Assembly (NCBI RefSeq): GCF_000711955.1
Contig: NZ_JONR01000053.1
Coordinates: forward strand, 1 to 27,214
Origin: Nevskia soli DSM 19509
GTDB lineage: Bacteria; Pseudomonadota; Gammaproteobacteria; Nevskiales; Nevskiaceae
Direction: 5' to 3'
Length of the DNA stretch: 27,214 nucleotides
The translations under genes and the position numbers were made by a program. The notes beneath the pieces are model-generated. The model worked only from the letters and a program-made list of their open reading frames with translations, was not told where the DNA came from and did not search any database. This document shows, in pieces, positions 14,699 to 22,843 of this stretch (positions are counted from its first letter, which is position 1; each line of letters begins with the position of its first letter).

Positions 14699-15241
14699 AT
14701 GTCCCCGCCCCCGAAACAGCCGTACTACACCGTCGAGAACCTGGAGCCGATGCGCAGCTTCGGTTTTCTCATCAAGCGCTGCGGCACGCTGATGTCGCTG
14801 CTGGCGGAGAGCCGGTTCGAATCGCAGCCGATCTCCTTCCTCCAGTTCATGGTACTGATGAAGCTGCGCTTCCAGCCGCACATGTCGGCGACGCAGCTGA
14901 GCTGCGAGATCGGCCACGACATGGGGGCGATGACCCGGGTGGTGGATTCGCTGGAGCGCGCCGGCTTCGTGCGGCGCGAGCGCAGCCAGCAGGACCGCCG
15001 CGCGGTGGAGATCGCCCTCACACCCGAAGGGCGGCGCCAGGCGGACGGCTCGGTGCACATCCTGGTGGATGCGCTGAACGAACTGGCGGAGCCGTTTACC
15101 ACGAACGAGATCGAGATACTGATCTCGCTGCTGCAACGCATGCTCGGGCGCCTGCAGGAACATGCCGACGCGCAGCCGGCAGCGCGCGCCGAGGCGGAGA
15201 AGCCGGCACGGCACAGCAAGGCCGCGGGAGGCAAATCATGA
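14699..15241 (+). CDS. MarR family transcriptional regulator of the efflux operon
   Basis: The product has 180 residues. It has the MarR winged-helix arrangement: dimerising N-terminal helices (FGFLIKRCGTLMSLLAESRF), the HTH region MSATQLSCEIGHDMGAMTRVVDSLERAGFVRRERSQQDRRAVEIALTPEG shown in part by ATQLSCEIG and GAMTRVVDSLE, and a wing with the DRR motif at about 100-102. A basic, Ala-rich tail of about 25 residues extends past the usual length. The ATG at 14699 has GGAG at 14690-14693. It is first in an operon with an outer-membrane factor, emrA and emrB, and its stop overlaps the next start (ATGA). By analogy with EmrR it is probably a drug-responsive repressor acting at 14648-14673. Confidence 0.92.
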   Translation: MSPPPKQPYYTVENLEPMRSFGFLIKRCGTLMSLLAESRFESQPISFLQFMVLMKLRFQPHMSATQLSCEIGHDMGAMTRVVDSLERAGFVRRERSQQDRRAVEIALTPEGRRQADGSVHILVDALNELAEPFTTNEIEILISLLQRMLGRLQEHADAQPAARAEAEKPARHSKAAGGKS

Positions 15242-16755
15242 AGGCATTCAAGCTGACGGCCGGCGCCCTCGCCGGTGCCACCCTCGCGGCCTGTACCCTG
15301 GGACCAAATTTCTCGCGGCCCGAGGCGCCGGCTTCGGGCGGCTATGCGGTGAAAAGCGCGCCGGCCGCGGGTGCGGCCCAGGGCGTGATCTACGGCGGCG
15401 AGGTGGCGGACAGCTGGTACCAGCTGTTCCATTCCGAGGCGCTGAACGCGCTGGTGCGCGATGCGCTGGCCAACAACCCGGACCTGGAAGCGGCGCGCCA
15501 CGGGCTGCTGGCGGCGCAGGATGAGCTGAAGGCGGTATCGGGCTCGGCGCTGCCGCAGATCACGTCCAGCGGCGGCATCGACCGCACACATATCAACGGC
15601 AGTTTCCTCTATGCGCCGGCGAGTTCGCTGACGGCGACGGCCAACCGCTATTCCATCGGCCCGAGCCTGGCCTACAACCTCGACGTGTTCGGCGGCGTGC
15701 GCCGCTCGATCGAGTCGCAGGCGGCGGCGACGGCCAACGCGCGCGACCAGGCGTTGAACACCTACGTCACCCTGGTGGACCAGGTGGTGGTGACGGCCTT
15801 CGGCTATGCCGCAACGCAGGCGCAGATCGAGGTGACGCATGCGCTGATCGACGAGTTGCAGGCGCAGCTCGACCTGACGCAGAAGCTGGAGTCGGCCGGC
15901 AAGATCACGCGCAGCGACACGCTGCAGGCGCAGACGCAGGTGGAGACCACCCTCGCCACGCTGCCGGGGCTGGAGCAGCAGCGCGACGTCTACCGCAATG
16001 CCCTGGCCCAGCTCAGCGGCAGGACGCCGGACGATTTCAACATGCCGGTGCTGGGCCTGAAGGACTTCACCCTGCCCGACCGGCTGCCGCTGTCGCTGCC
16101 GTCGACGCTGGTGCGGCAACGGCCGGACATCCTCGCCGCCGAGGACAGCCTGCACCAGGCCAGCGCGCAGATCGGCGTGGCCCAGGCGGCGCGCCTGCCC
16201 TCGCTGACCTTGTCGGCGCAGTACTCGCAGCAGACGACCAAGCTCAACGAGCTGTTCACCCAGCCGGGCGGCATCTGGTCCTTCGGCGCCGACTTCACCG
16301 CGCCGCTGTTCAACGGCGGCAGCCTCGCGGCGCGCGCGGACGAGGCGAAGGAACGTTACAAGCAATCGCAGGCCAGCTACCGCAGCACGGTGATCGGCGC
16401 TTTCGTCGAAGTGGCCAATGCCCTGCAGGCGCTGCAGCACGATGCGGACAGCTATGCGGCGCACGGCCGCGCCCTGCAATCGGCGGCGGCCAGCCGCGAC
16501 CTGGCGCTGGCGCAGTACCGCGCCGGCAAGTTCAACGAGCTGCAGGTGCTGACGGTCGAGCAGCAGTACCAGAACGCGGCGCTGAGCCAGGTGCAGGCCG
16601 ACGCGCAGCGCTTCACCGACACCGCGACGCTGTTCCGCGCGCTGGGCGGCGGCTGGTGGAACGCGCAGCAGGATCCTTCCTCACTGCCGGTGGCGGTGAA
16701 CGACACCAAGACCATGACAGGCGCGCCGGCACAGCCCGCGGCCAGCACCCCCTAG
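15238..16755 (+). CDS. Outer-membrane efflux lipoprotein, NodT/OprM family
   Basis: The product has 505 residues. ATLAAC gives lipidated Cys19, followed by TLGPNFSRPEAP, typical of NodT-family outer membrane factors. It has two internal OEP repeats with long amphipathic helices (DALANNPDLEAARHGLLAAQDEL; RQRPDILAAEDSLHQASAQIGVAQAARLPSL). These form the TolC-like trimeric channel. It provides the outer-membrane exit for the EmrA/EmrB pair encoded next. GGGAGG lies just before the ATG at 15238, which overlaps the marR stop by four bases. A much longer in-frame extension upstream runs through marR and is rejected. Confidence 0.93.
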   Translation: MKAFKLTAGALAGATLAACTLGPNFSRPEAPASGGYAVKSAPAAGAAQGVIYGGEVADSWYQLFHSEALNALVRDALANNPDLEAARHGLLAAQDELKAVSGSALPQITSSGGIDRTHINGSFLYAPASSLTATANRYSIGPSLAYNLDVFGGVRRSIESQAAATANARDQALNTYVTLVDQVVVTAFGYAATQAQIEVTHALIDELQAQLDLTQKLESAGKITRSDTLQAQTQVETTLATLPGLEQQRDVYRNALAQLSGRTPDDFNMPVLGLKDFTLPDRLPLSLPSTLVRQRPDILAAEDSLHQASAQIGVAQAARLPSLTLSAQYSQQTTKLNELFTQPGGIWSFGADFTAPLFNGGSLAARADEAKERYKQSQASYRSTVIGAFVEVANALQALQHDADSYAAHGRALQSAAASRDLALAQYRAGKFNELQVLTVEQQYQNAALSQVQADAQRFTDTATLFRALGGGWWNAQQDPSSLPVAVNDTKTMTGAPAQPAASTP

Positions 16756-16764
16756 GAGATTCCC

Positions 16765-17964
16765 ATGAGCGCACAAGAACACACCGAAGCCGCGCCCGCC
16801 AAGCGCAGCCGCACGCCGCTGCTGGTGCTGGCGGTGGTGGCGATCATCGCCGCCGGCGTCGGCATCTATTTCTATATCGCCGGCATCGGCCATGTCACCA
16901 CCGACGATGCCTATGTCGACGGCAACCTGGTGCGGCTGACGCCGCAGATCGGCGGCACGGTGACCGCCATCAATGCCGACGAAACGCAGTTCGTGCAGCA
17001 GGGACAGCTGCTGGTGCAGCTCGACCCGCGCGACAACGAGGTGGCGCTGGCGCAGGCCCGCGCCAGCCTGGGGCAGACGGTGCGCGAAGTGGCGCAGCTG
17101 TTCGCCAACGAGCACCGCGATGCGGCCACGGTGAGCGCGCAGCAGGTGCAGTTCACCCAGGCCAGCCAGGACCTGGCGCGCGACCAGACGCTGGTGGCGG
17201 TGCACGGCGTGTCGGCGGAAACCCTGCAGCACGACCAGCACACGCTGGCCAGCGCCCGCGCCGGCCTGGAGCAGGCGCAGGCGACGCTGGCGGCGACGCG
17301 CGCGGCGATCTCCGGCACCACGCCGCAGGATCATCCGCGCGTACTGCAGGCCGAGGCCAGCCTGCGCAACGCCTGGCTGGCGGCGGCGCGCACGCGCGTG
17401 GTGTCGCCGGTGTCCGGCTACGTGGTGCGCCGCGCGGTGCAGCTCGGCCAGCAGGTGACGCCGGGCACCGAGATGCTGGCCATCGTGCCGGTGGAGTCGA
17501 TGTGGATCGACGCCAATTTCAAGGAGAACCAGCTCAGCGGCCTGCGCATCGGCCAGCCGGTTCGGGTTTCGGCCGACATGTACGGCTCGCACGTGGAATA
17601 CCACGGCAAGGTGCTGGGCCTGACCCCCGGCACCGGCAGCGCGCTGGCGGTGCTGCCGGCGCAGAACGCCTCCGGCAACTGGATCAAGATCGTGCAGCGC
17701 CTGCCGGTGCGCATCGGCCTTGATGCGCAGGAGCTGGAGCAGCATCCGCTGTTCCTCGGCCTGTCGACCAATATCGACGTCGACGTGCATAACGCCGACG
17801 GCGCCGCGATCTCGAAGCAGGCGGCGTGGCCGTCGGCGCTGAGCACCGACGTCTATGCCACGCAGGATGCCGGCGTGGAAGACGAGATCCGCAACATCGT
17901 CAGCCAGAACCTGGCGCAGCCGGTGGCGGGCGCGCAGGCGGCCGCCACCCGGGGCGCTCCGTGA
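16765..17964 (+). CDS. EmrA/HlyD-type membrane fusion protein
   Basis: The product has 399 residues. There is a short cytoplasmic N-terminus, then one membrane helix at about 18-40 (PLLVLAVVAIIAAGVGIYFYIAG). The periplasmic adaptor follows. It has a biotinyl-lipoyl half motif TTDDAYVDGNLVRLTPQIGGTV, a coiled-coil hairpin (about 90-185, QARASLGQTV.. and ..LASARAGLEQAQATL), the second lipoyl half VVSPVSGYVVRRAVQLGQQVTPG, and a beta-barrel region with WIDANFKENQL. This is the pattern of EmrA, which links the MFS pump to the outer-membrane channel. It starts 9 bp after the channel gene, with AGGAG before the ATG, and shares four bases (GTGA) with emrB. Confidence 0.94.
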   Translation: MSAQEHTEAAPAKRSRTPLLVLAVVAIIAAGVGIYFYIAGIGHVTTDDAYVDGNLVRLTPQIGGTVTAINADETQFVQQGQLLVQLDPRDNEVALAQARASLGQTVREVAQLFANEHRDAATVSAQQVQFTQASQDLARDQTLVAVHGVSAETLQHDQHTLASARAGLEQAQATLAATRAAISGTTPQDHPRVLQAEASLRNAWLAAARTRVVSPVSGYVVRRAVQLGQQVTPGTEMLAIVPVESMWIDANFKENQLSGLRIGQPVRVSADMYGSHVEYHGKVLGLTPGTGSALAVLPAQNASGNWIKIVQRLPVRIGLDAQELEQHPLFLGLSTNIDVDVHNADGAAISKQAAWPSALSTDVYATQDAGVEDEIRNIVSQNLAQPVAGAQAAATRGAP

Positions 17965-19526
17965 GTGCAGTGCCGGCACGCAGTGCCGGCGCCGTGGCAG
18001 CCACACCCTGGCTGATCGCGCCGGTCGTTGCACTGGCCGCGTTCATGGAAGTGATGGACATCTCCATCGCCAACGTCTCGCTGCCGCACATCGCCGGCGA
18101 TCTGTCCTCCAGCCAGGACGAGTCGACCTGGGTGCTGACCAGCTACCTGGTGACCAATGCGGTGGTGATGCCGATCTCCGGCTGGCTCTCCAATACCTTC
18201 GGCCGCAAGCGCTTCTTCCTGGCCTGTATCGCCGGCTTCACCGCCAGCTCCCTGCTCTGCGGCCTGGCGCCGAACCTGGCGACGCTGATCCTGCTGCGCG
18301 CCATCCAGGGCGCCACCGGCGGCGGCCTGCAGCCGGCCGGACAGGCGATCCTGGCCGACAGCTTCCCGCCGGAGAAACGCGGCATGGCGACGGCGATCTA
18401 CGGCATCGCCACGGTGTTCGCGCCGACCATCGGTCCAACGCTGGGCGGCTGGATCACCGACAACTACAACTGGCGCTGGATCTTCCTGATCAATGTGCCG
18501 GTGGGCATCACGCTGTTCTTCCTGGTGACGGCGCTGATCCAGGAGAAGGGCGCGGCCGTGGTGGACAAGGCAAAGAGTTTCTCGGTGGACTGGTTCGGCT
18601 TCGGCTTCATCGCGCTGAGCCTGGGCTGCCTGCAGGTGGTGATGGACCGCGGCCAGCAGGACGACTGGTTCGCTTCGCACTTCATCACCATCCTGAGCGT
18701 GATCGCGGCGGTCGCCTTCGTCCTGCTGATCTGGTGGGAACTGCGCCAGAAGGAACCGATCGTGGACCTGCGCCTGCTGCGCGATCCCGACTTCGCCGTG
18801 TCGTTCGGATTGATGCTGATGCTGGGCTTCATGCTGCTCGGCAGCACCTTCCTGATCCCGGCCTATGTACAGAGCCTGATGGGCTACCGCGCCGTCGATG
18901 CCGGCATGGTGCTGACGCCGGGCGGACTCATCACCCTGGTGCTGCTGCCCCTGGTGGGGCGCTCGATGAACAAGGTGGATCTGCGGATACTGGTGGCGAT
19001 CGGCCTGATCATCGGCGGCTCCAGCCTGCTGTGGATGACGCATTTCTACCTGGAAATGACGTTCCGTCAGATCATGCTGGCGCGCATGGTACAGGGCGCC
19101 TCGCTGGCCTTCCTGTTCATCCCGATCAATGCCATGGCGTTCCGCAGCATCACCAAGGACAAGACCAACAATGCCTCGGCCCTGATCAACCTGGCGCGCA
19201 ACTTCGGCGGCAGCATCGGCATTTCCTTCATGTCGACCATGCTGACGCGGCGCGAGCAGTTCCACCAGAGCCGCCTGGTCGAGAGCCTGCAGTCGATGAA
19301 TCCGGCCTATCCCGATTTCGCCAGCCAGGTCGGCAATGTGATGGGCGGCGGGGCAAACGGGGCAAGCACCCTGGCCAACATCTACCAGGGGGCGGTGCAG
19401 CAGGCGACGCTGCTGTCCTATCTCGACGACTTCAAGATCCTGGGCATATTGTTCCTGGGCATGCTGCCGCTGCTGTTGCTGGTGAAGGCGGGCAAGGGCG
19501 GCGACGGGCCGGTGCCGGGGCATTAG
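17961..19526 (+). CDS. EmrB/QacA-type MFS drug exporter (DHA2, 14 TMS)
   Basis: The product has 521 residues. It shows the DHA2 hallmarks: VMDISIANVSLPHIA in TM1 with its conserved Asp, motif A as SGWLSNTFGRKRFF, motif C as APTIGPTLGGWI, and NWRWIFLINVPVG after TM6. The length and spacing of hydrophobic segments fit 14 helices. It pumps drugs or other hydrophobic compounds using the proton gradient, with EmrA and the NodT-type channel. The start is GTG at 17961, overlapping the emrA stop (GTGA); an upstream extension to 17826 lies inside emrA and is rejected. The TAG stop is the first triplet of a run of three 32-bp tandem repeats. Confidence 0.94.
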   Translation: MSAVPARSAGAVAATPWLIAPVVALAAFMEVMDISIANVSLPHIAGDLSSSQDESTWVLTSYLVTNAVVMPISGWLSNTFGRKRFFLACIAGFTASSLLCGLAPNLATLILLRAIQGATGGGLQPAGQAILADSFPPEKRGMATAIYGIATVFAPTIGPTLGGWITDNYNWRWIFLINVPVGITLFFLVTALIQEKGAAVVDKAKSFSVDWFGFGFIALSLGCLQVVMDRGQQDDWFASHFITILSVIAAVAFVLLIWWELRQKEPIVDLRLLRDPDFAVSFGLMLMLGFMLLGSTFLIPAYVQSLMGYRAVDAGMVLTPGGLITLVLLPLVGRSMNKVDLRILVAIGLIIGGSSLLWMTHFYLEMTFRQIMLARMVQGASLAFLFIPINAMAFRSITKDKTNNASALINLARNFGGSIGISFMSTMLTRREQFHQSRLVESLQSMNPAYPDFASQVGNVMGGGANGASTLANIYQGAVQQATLLSYLDDFKILGILFLGMLPLLLLVKAGKGGDGPVPGH

Positions 19527-19615
19527 TGGACATCCTTGTCCAAGCCGCCGGATATTAGCGGACATCCTTGTCCAAGCCGCCGGATATTAGCGGACATCCT
19601 TGTCCAAGCCGCCGG
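19524..19615. repeat. Three tandem 32-bp repeats after emrB
   Basis: Units start at 19524, 19556 and 19588 (the last is 28 bp). They are identical except for one base in the first. Each contains the small palindrome GGACA-TCCT-TGTCC and the shared GCCGCCGGATAT. The emrB stop codon is inside unit one. Units are directly adjacent with no spacers, so this is not a CRISPR array. Confidence 0.95.
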
Positions 19616-19649
19616 TCATCCATGACCGGACTGTTGAAACAAGCGGCTT
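19612..19649. terminator. Hairpin between convergent genes, possible bidirectional terminator
   Basis: CCGGTCAT (19612-19619) pairs perfectly with ATGACCGG (19622-19629). An outer stem pairs AAGCCGC (19606-19612) with GCGGCTT (19643-19649) as an alternative fold. No T run follows on either strand, so intrinsic termination would be weak. The position between the emrB and lipoprotein-hydrolase stops is suggestive. Confidence 0.35.
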
Positions 19650-19655
19650 GGTCTT

Positions 19656-20711
19656 CTAGCGGGCCGTGAAGAACTGCCAGAGCGCCAGGGTGGCGTCGAG
19701 GTTTTGCGTGGTCGGGCCGAGGTAGGCGCGGTCGACGATGCCGGTCTGGTTGCCCGGCCAGGTGTGGCCGCCGCCGGTAATGGTGTAGAGCGCCACGGCG
19801 CTGCCGTTGGCACAGGCCGTGTTCTGCAACAGCTGAACGGTGGTGCCGTCGCTGACGGCGGCCGGAATGCTGTTGGTGGCACCCGCGCCGGTGCAGCTGT
19901 TGTAGGTCTGCCAGTTGGCGTAGGCCTGCTGCGCGCTGAGCAGGATGGTGAACAGGCCGTTGTACGGCACCACCAGGTCGTCGGTGCCGTTGAAGAATAC
20001 CGCGGGCACCGCGCGCGAGGGTTTGCACAGCGGCACCATGACGTCGCGCTCGGTGGCGGCGATCATCGCGGCGCCGGCGAGCAGGTCGGCCCGATCGCAA
20101 TTGACCCGCTCCACCATGAAGGCGCTGTTGGAATAGCCGGCCGCGTAAACCTTGCTGGTATCGACGCGGTAGCTGGAGCCGGCGTCGGCGATCACCGTGG
20201 CGAGGAAGCCGACGTCATCGGTGGTCTGCAGCGGGTTCGCGGGATTGTCGGCCCACTTGCCGCTGAGGCTGGTGGCTGGAATGATGACCCAGGCGCCGTA
20301 GCTGGCGGCGATGCGGCCGGCGCGGGTGAGGTTGGCCATGAACACCGGGGTGCCTTCCGGGTAGGTCAACATCAGCAGCACCGGCGGATTGGCCGAGGTC
20401 GCGGTGGCCGGGGTGATGTAGAGCACCTGGCGCTGCTGGCCGCCGAAGCTGATGCTCCTGGTGAAGGCGACGGTGCCCGGCGTCGGCGTCAGGCCGCTGA
20501 CGGCGCCACTGCCGGAAGAGCCGCTTGAAGAGCTGCTGCCGGAGGAACTGCTGGAAGAGCCGCTGGAAGAACTGCCGGACGAGCTGCCCGAGGAACCGGA
20601 GGCGCCGGACGAGGCATCGACGCCGGAGGAGCCGCCGCCACAAGCCGCAAGAGACAGTGCGGAAACAAGCAGCAGCAAGGCTGCCGTACAGCGGAAAGTT
20701 ACGCCCGACAT
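19656..20711 (-). CDS. PHB-depolymerase/LpqC-type alpha/beta-hydrolase lipoprotein with polyserine linker
   Basis: The product has 351 residues. SLAAC gives lipidated Cys24, followed by a Ser/Gly linker to about residue 70. The hydrolase domain shows the nucleophile elbow AGYSNSAFM (Ser194), an acid in NGTDDLVVPY (Asp244 or 245) and the histidine in GGGHTWPG (His316). These match the esterase/depolymerase family that includes LpqC and feruloyl esterases. The usual GxSNG has Ser at 196 in place of Gly. Likely substrates are esters or short polyesters at the cell surface. No Shine-Dalgarno is visible before the ATG at 20711. A perfect -10 lies about 120 bp upstream. The linker codons are mixed, so the tract is not a simple DNA microsatellite. 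Confidence 0.85.
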   Translation of the reverse strand: MSGVTFRCTAALLLLVSALSLAACGGGSSGVDASSGASGSSGSSSGSSSSGSSSSSSGSSSSSGSSGSGAVSGLTPTPGTVAFTRSISFGGQQRQVLYITPATATSANPPVLLMLTYPEGTPVFMANLTRAGRIAASYGAWVIIPATSLSGKWADNPANPLQTTDDVGFLATVIADAGSSYRVDTSKVYAAGYSNSAFMVERVNCDRADLLAGAAMIAATERDVMVPLCKPSRAVPAVFFNGTDDLVVPYNGLFTILLSAQQAYANWQTYNSCTGAGATNSIPAAVSDGTTVQLLQNTACANGSAVALYTITGGGHTWPGNQTGIVDRAYLGPTTQNLDATLALWQFFTAR

Positions 20712-20828
20712 GATCGACCCGGTTGAACGAGGGAGGGCCCGGACAGCGGCGGCTCAGCGCACCATGGTCCAGGCCCGGAAAGTTTTTTTATGTGGCGCAG
20801 ACCTGCACCAACAAATCCAGCGCCGCGA

Positions 20829-20834
20829 ATTATA
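20829..20834 (-). promoter_or_regulatory. Perfect TATAAT -10 box for the lipoprotein hydrolase gene
   Basis: TATAAT reads on the minus strand within an otherwise GC-rich stretch. The -35 position is poor (TGGGGA at 17 bp). It would give a leader of about 110 bases before 20711. Confidence 0.55.
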
Positions 20835-20926
20835 GGGGGCCGCGGCCGTTTTCCCCATCGCAGCGCAGCCGCAGGCCCCTTGCCATGCGGCCAATCGGCA
20901 GGTTTCCCGCGATTTTTTCGGGGCAT

Positions 20927-20964
20927 AAAAAAAGCGGATCGCTACCCCAGAGATAGCGATCCGC
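20927..20964 (-). terminator. Rho-independent terminator of lexA
   Basis: On the minus strand a perfect 11-bp stem (20954-20964 with 20934-20944), with a 9-base loop, is followed by seven T residues (20933-20927). It lies 86 bp past the lexA stop and isolates lexA from the downstream hydrolase gene. Confidence 0.95.
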
Positions 20965-21049
20965 CCGAGCGTTCCCATGCGGTGCTGCCGGAAACCCTGC
21001 TGCATCCGCGCGATTCACGATGGGCGTGACCGCGCGTTTTATTTGAGAC

Positions 21050-21718
21050 TTATCCCCTCGGCCGGATCAGTCCGGCGTAAACCCCGGCGATGCGGAACGG
21101 CGTCTGCTCCTGGCTGTCGCCGTCCAGCGGCGCCAGGTCGATCTCCAGCGGCTTGTAGGCCGGGGCGCTGTTCTCCGGCTTGAGGGTGATCTTCTTGCCG
21201 CGCCGGAAGTAGCGCTTCAGCGTGATCTCGTCCTCGCCGGTCTTCGGATGCGGCATCACCGCCGCGACGATCTGGCCGTTGTCCGCATCGTCCTGGACGT
21301 GGATGCCGACGATGTCGCCGTCGAGGATGTTGGCTTCCTTCATCGAGTGGCCGGCCACGCGGTGCAGGAAATCGGCACGCGGGTGGAACAGCTCCGGATC
21401 GATGCGCAGCCAGGTATCGACGTTGGTTTCGGCGGTGATCGGCGTACCGGCGGCGATGCTGCCGATCAGCGGCAGCTCGAACTGGTGCGACAGCAGCGCC
21501 TCTTCTTCCTTGAGCAGGCGGATGCCGCGGGCATTGCCGGGAACCAGTTCGATGAAGCCCTTGCGGGCGATCGCCATGAGGTGGTCCTGCGCGCCGGTCT
21601 TGGAGCTGAAGCCGAACTGGCGCGCGATGTCCTCGCGCGTCGGCGGGAAGCCGGTCTCGCGCAACTGGCTGCGGATGAAATCGAGAATCTCTGTCTGCCG
21701 CTGGGTGAGATCGGACAT
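21050..21718 (-). CDS. lexA: LexA repressor, SOS regulator
   Basis: The product has 222 residues. The N-terminal winged helix has TREDIARQFGFSSKTGAQDHLMAIARKGFIEL (recognition part about 28-55). The self-cleavage bond is Ala90-Gly91 in SIAAGTPI. The catalytic Ser125 is in VAGHSM and Lys168 is in TLKRYF. The Ser-Lys spacing is six residues longer than in E. coli, owing to an extra loop near MPHPKTGEDE. RecA filaments trigger cleavage and derepress SOS genes. The ATG at 21718 has AGAGG upstream. A much longer in-frame extension to 22285 crosses the SOS box and is rejected. A consensus LexA box at 21752-21771 shows autoregulation. Confidence 0.98.
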   Translation of the reverse strand: MSDLTQRQTEILDFIRSQLRETGFPPTREDIARQFGFSSKTGAQDHLMAIARKGFIELVPGNARGIRLLKEEEALLSHQFELPLIGSIAAGTPITAETNVDTWLRIDPELFHPRADFLHRVAGHSMKEANILDGDIVGIHVQDDADNGQIVAAVMPHPKTGEDEITLKRYFRRGKKITLKPENSAPAYKPLEIDLAPLDGDSQEQTPFRIAGVYAGLIRPRG

Positions 21719-21751
21719 CAAGGCCTCTTGTGTTCGGTCAAGTGCAGGTGT

Positions 21752-21771
21752 ACTGTACCAAAGAACAGTAC
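21752..21771. promoter_or_regulatory. LexA (SOS) box between lexA and a divergent small gene
   Basis: CTGT-N8-ACAG at 21754-21769 is the gammaproteobacterial consensus, with symmetric TA flanks. It overlaps plausible -10 boxes in both directions. Rightward these are TTGTGT, 17 bp, TACTGT. Leftward they are TTCGTT, 16 bp, TACAGT. LexA bound here would repress both lexA and the gene at 21791. Confidence 0.96.
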
Positions 21772-21790
21772 AGAACGAAAGGACAGCGAC

Positions 21791-22057
21791 ATGGCCACCC
21801 TCGATTCCGCCGCACATCTCATCCTGCCACGTCCGGCCGCGCCCCGCAGGCAGCCGGGCCGCCGCAACGTTTCGCCGGTGGCTGTGGCCCCGCGCAACGC
21901 GCCGATGCGCCGCCGCGCCGCCAAGGCCGAAGCGGGCGGGCTCAGCGGCGAGCGCATCGATACCCTGCTGCTGCAGGGCATGATCTGGCTGGCCATGGCG
22001 GGGATGGTGGCCTGGTTCCACGCACCGCTGGGACAGGCGCTGCGGGCGGTTTTCTGA
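21791..22057 (+). CDS. SOS-controlled small protein with C-terminal membrane helix
   Basis: The product has 88 residues. AAGGA (21779-21783) lies seven bases before the ATG, and the LexA box lies 20 bp upstream. Residues 1-55 are Pro/Arg/Ala-rich and strongly basic (RRQPGRR; MRRRAAK). Residues about 58-78 (TLLLQGMIWLAMAGMVAWF) form a single hydrophobic helix, followed by a short tail. It is not similar to SulA by eye. Other SOS-induced single-helix proteins (SidA in Caulobacter, YneA in Bacillus) block cell division, so a checkpoint role is possible but is only inference. The frame remains open upstream through the lexA region, but the ribosome site and operator fix this start. Confidence 0.75.
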   Translation: MATLDSAAHLILPRPAAPRRQPGRRNVSPVAVAPRNAPMRRRAAKAEAGGLSGERIDTLLLQGMIWLAMAGMVAWFHAPLGQALRAVF

Positions 22058-22330
22058 GCGGGGCCGGAACCTTGGGGGCATGGCCCCTGAGCTTGGAGCC
22101 CCTGTTTCCTGACAGTTCATCGCCTGACAGTCCATGGCCCTACCATCCCCTGTCCATGTGACGGGGTGAAGACCATGCCCGGCGGCCACGCCCGGCCACC
22201 CCCTTCCCTGATTTGAAAGCCCGGCAACAGCGGCAGCGGCTTTCGCCCGGGAAGCCGCGCCAGGACTAAAAGTGGCACGGGACATGCTGGTTATTGCCCA
22301 CGTATTTCAATAACCAGGCCAGGGGCTACC
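22058..22330. other. Intergenic region with small hairpins
   Basis: No gene is seen. GGGGC-ATG-GCCCC near 22076-22088 and GCGGCTT/AAGCCGC near 22236-22257 are weak hairpins. A perfect 10-bp stem CTGGTTATTG (22287-22296) / CAATAACCAG (22308-22317) sits 13 bp before the next start codon, where it may influence translation or bind a regulator. Confidence 0.5.
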
Positions 22331-22774
22331 ATGTTGCGCGCATTCAAAACCATTTCCATCATTGTCGGCGGACTGCTGCTTGGCGCTTGCGCCAGCCATC
22401 TCAGCTATTCCGAGATGCAGGCCCTGATGCCGCCGAAGCCCGCGGACAAGGGGCGTATCTACTTCTATCGCGAGTCGGCCTTCATCGGCAACCTGATCAC
22501 GCCCGATATCGTGGTCAACGGGAAAATAGTCGGCGTCTCCAATCCCGGGACGTTTTTCTATATCGACCGCGAGCCCGGTAACTACGAGGTGATCTGCGGC
22601 ATGGGCATCCTGAATCAGACCGGCTTCGCGCTCGCCGCCGGCCAGGACGTGTATGTGCGGACCGCACCCGGCACCGGCAGCATCGTCAAGTCGACCATGG
22701 TCACCGAAGTGGTCGACCTTCCCACCGCCATTCCCGCCATCCACGATCTGAAGTACGCCGCCGCGGCCAAATAA
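22331..22774 (+). CDS. DUF2846 family lipoprotein
   Basis: The product has 147 residues. GGLLLGAC is a lipobox with Cys20. The core GRIYFYRESAFIGNLITPDIVVNGKIVGVSNPGTFFYIDREPGNYEV matches the DUF2846 pattern, shown here by IYFYRES and GTFFYIDREPGNY. This small beta-rich domain occurs in lipoproteins of unknown role in proteobacteria. AGGGG lies before the ATG at 22331, and a 10-bp hairpin precedes it. The C-terminus is Ala/Lys rich. No enzymatic residues are evident. Confidence 0.85.
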   Translation: MLRAFKTISIIVGGLLLGACASHLSYSEMQALMPPKPADKGRIYFYRESAFIGNLITPDIVVNGKIVGVSNPGTFFYIDREPGNYEVICGMGILNQTGFALAAGQDVYVRTAPGTGSIVKSTMVTEVVDLPTAIPAIHDLKYAAAAK

Positions 22775-22843
22775 TCCGCGGCCGGCGCGCGGCGGGGGAC
22801 GCGCGCGCTGGCATCGAATGTCAACCGGTTCCGGGCCGGCGGG

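Noticed and set aside
17853..19565. 570-residue minus-strand and 567-residue plus-strand frames over emrB
   Set aside because: emrB has transmembrane helices and all MFS motifs. The other frames are His/Gln/Arg-rich with no domains.
19524..19615. CRISPR array
   Set aside because: The three 32-bp units are contiguous with no unique spacers and no cas genes are nearby.
21791..22057. The small gene beside lexA as sulA
   Set aside because: It is about half the usual SulA length, has a membrane helix and no visible SulA motif. Only the SOS control is shared.
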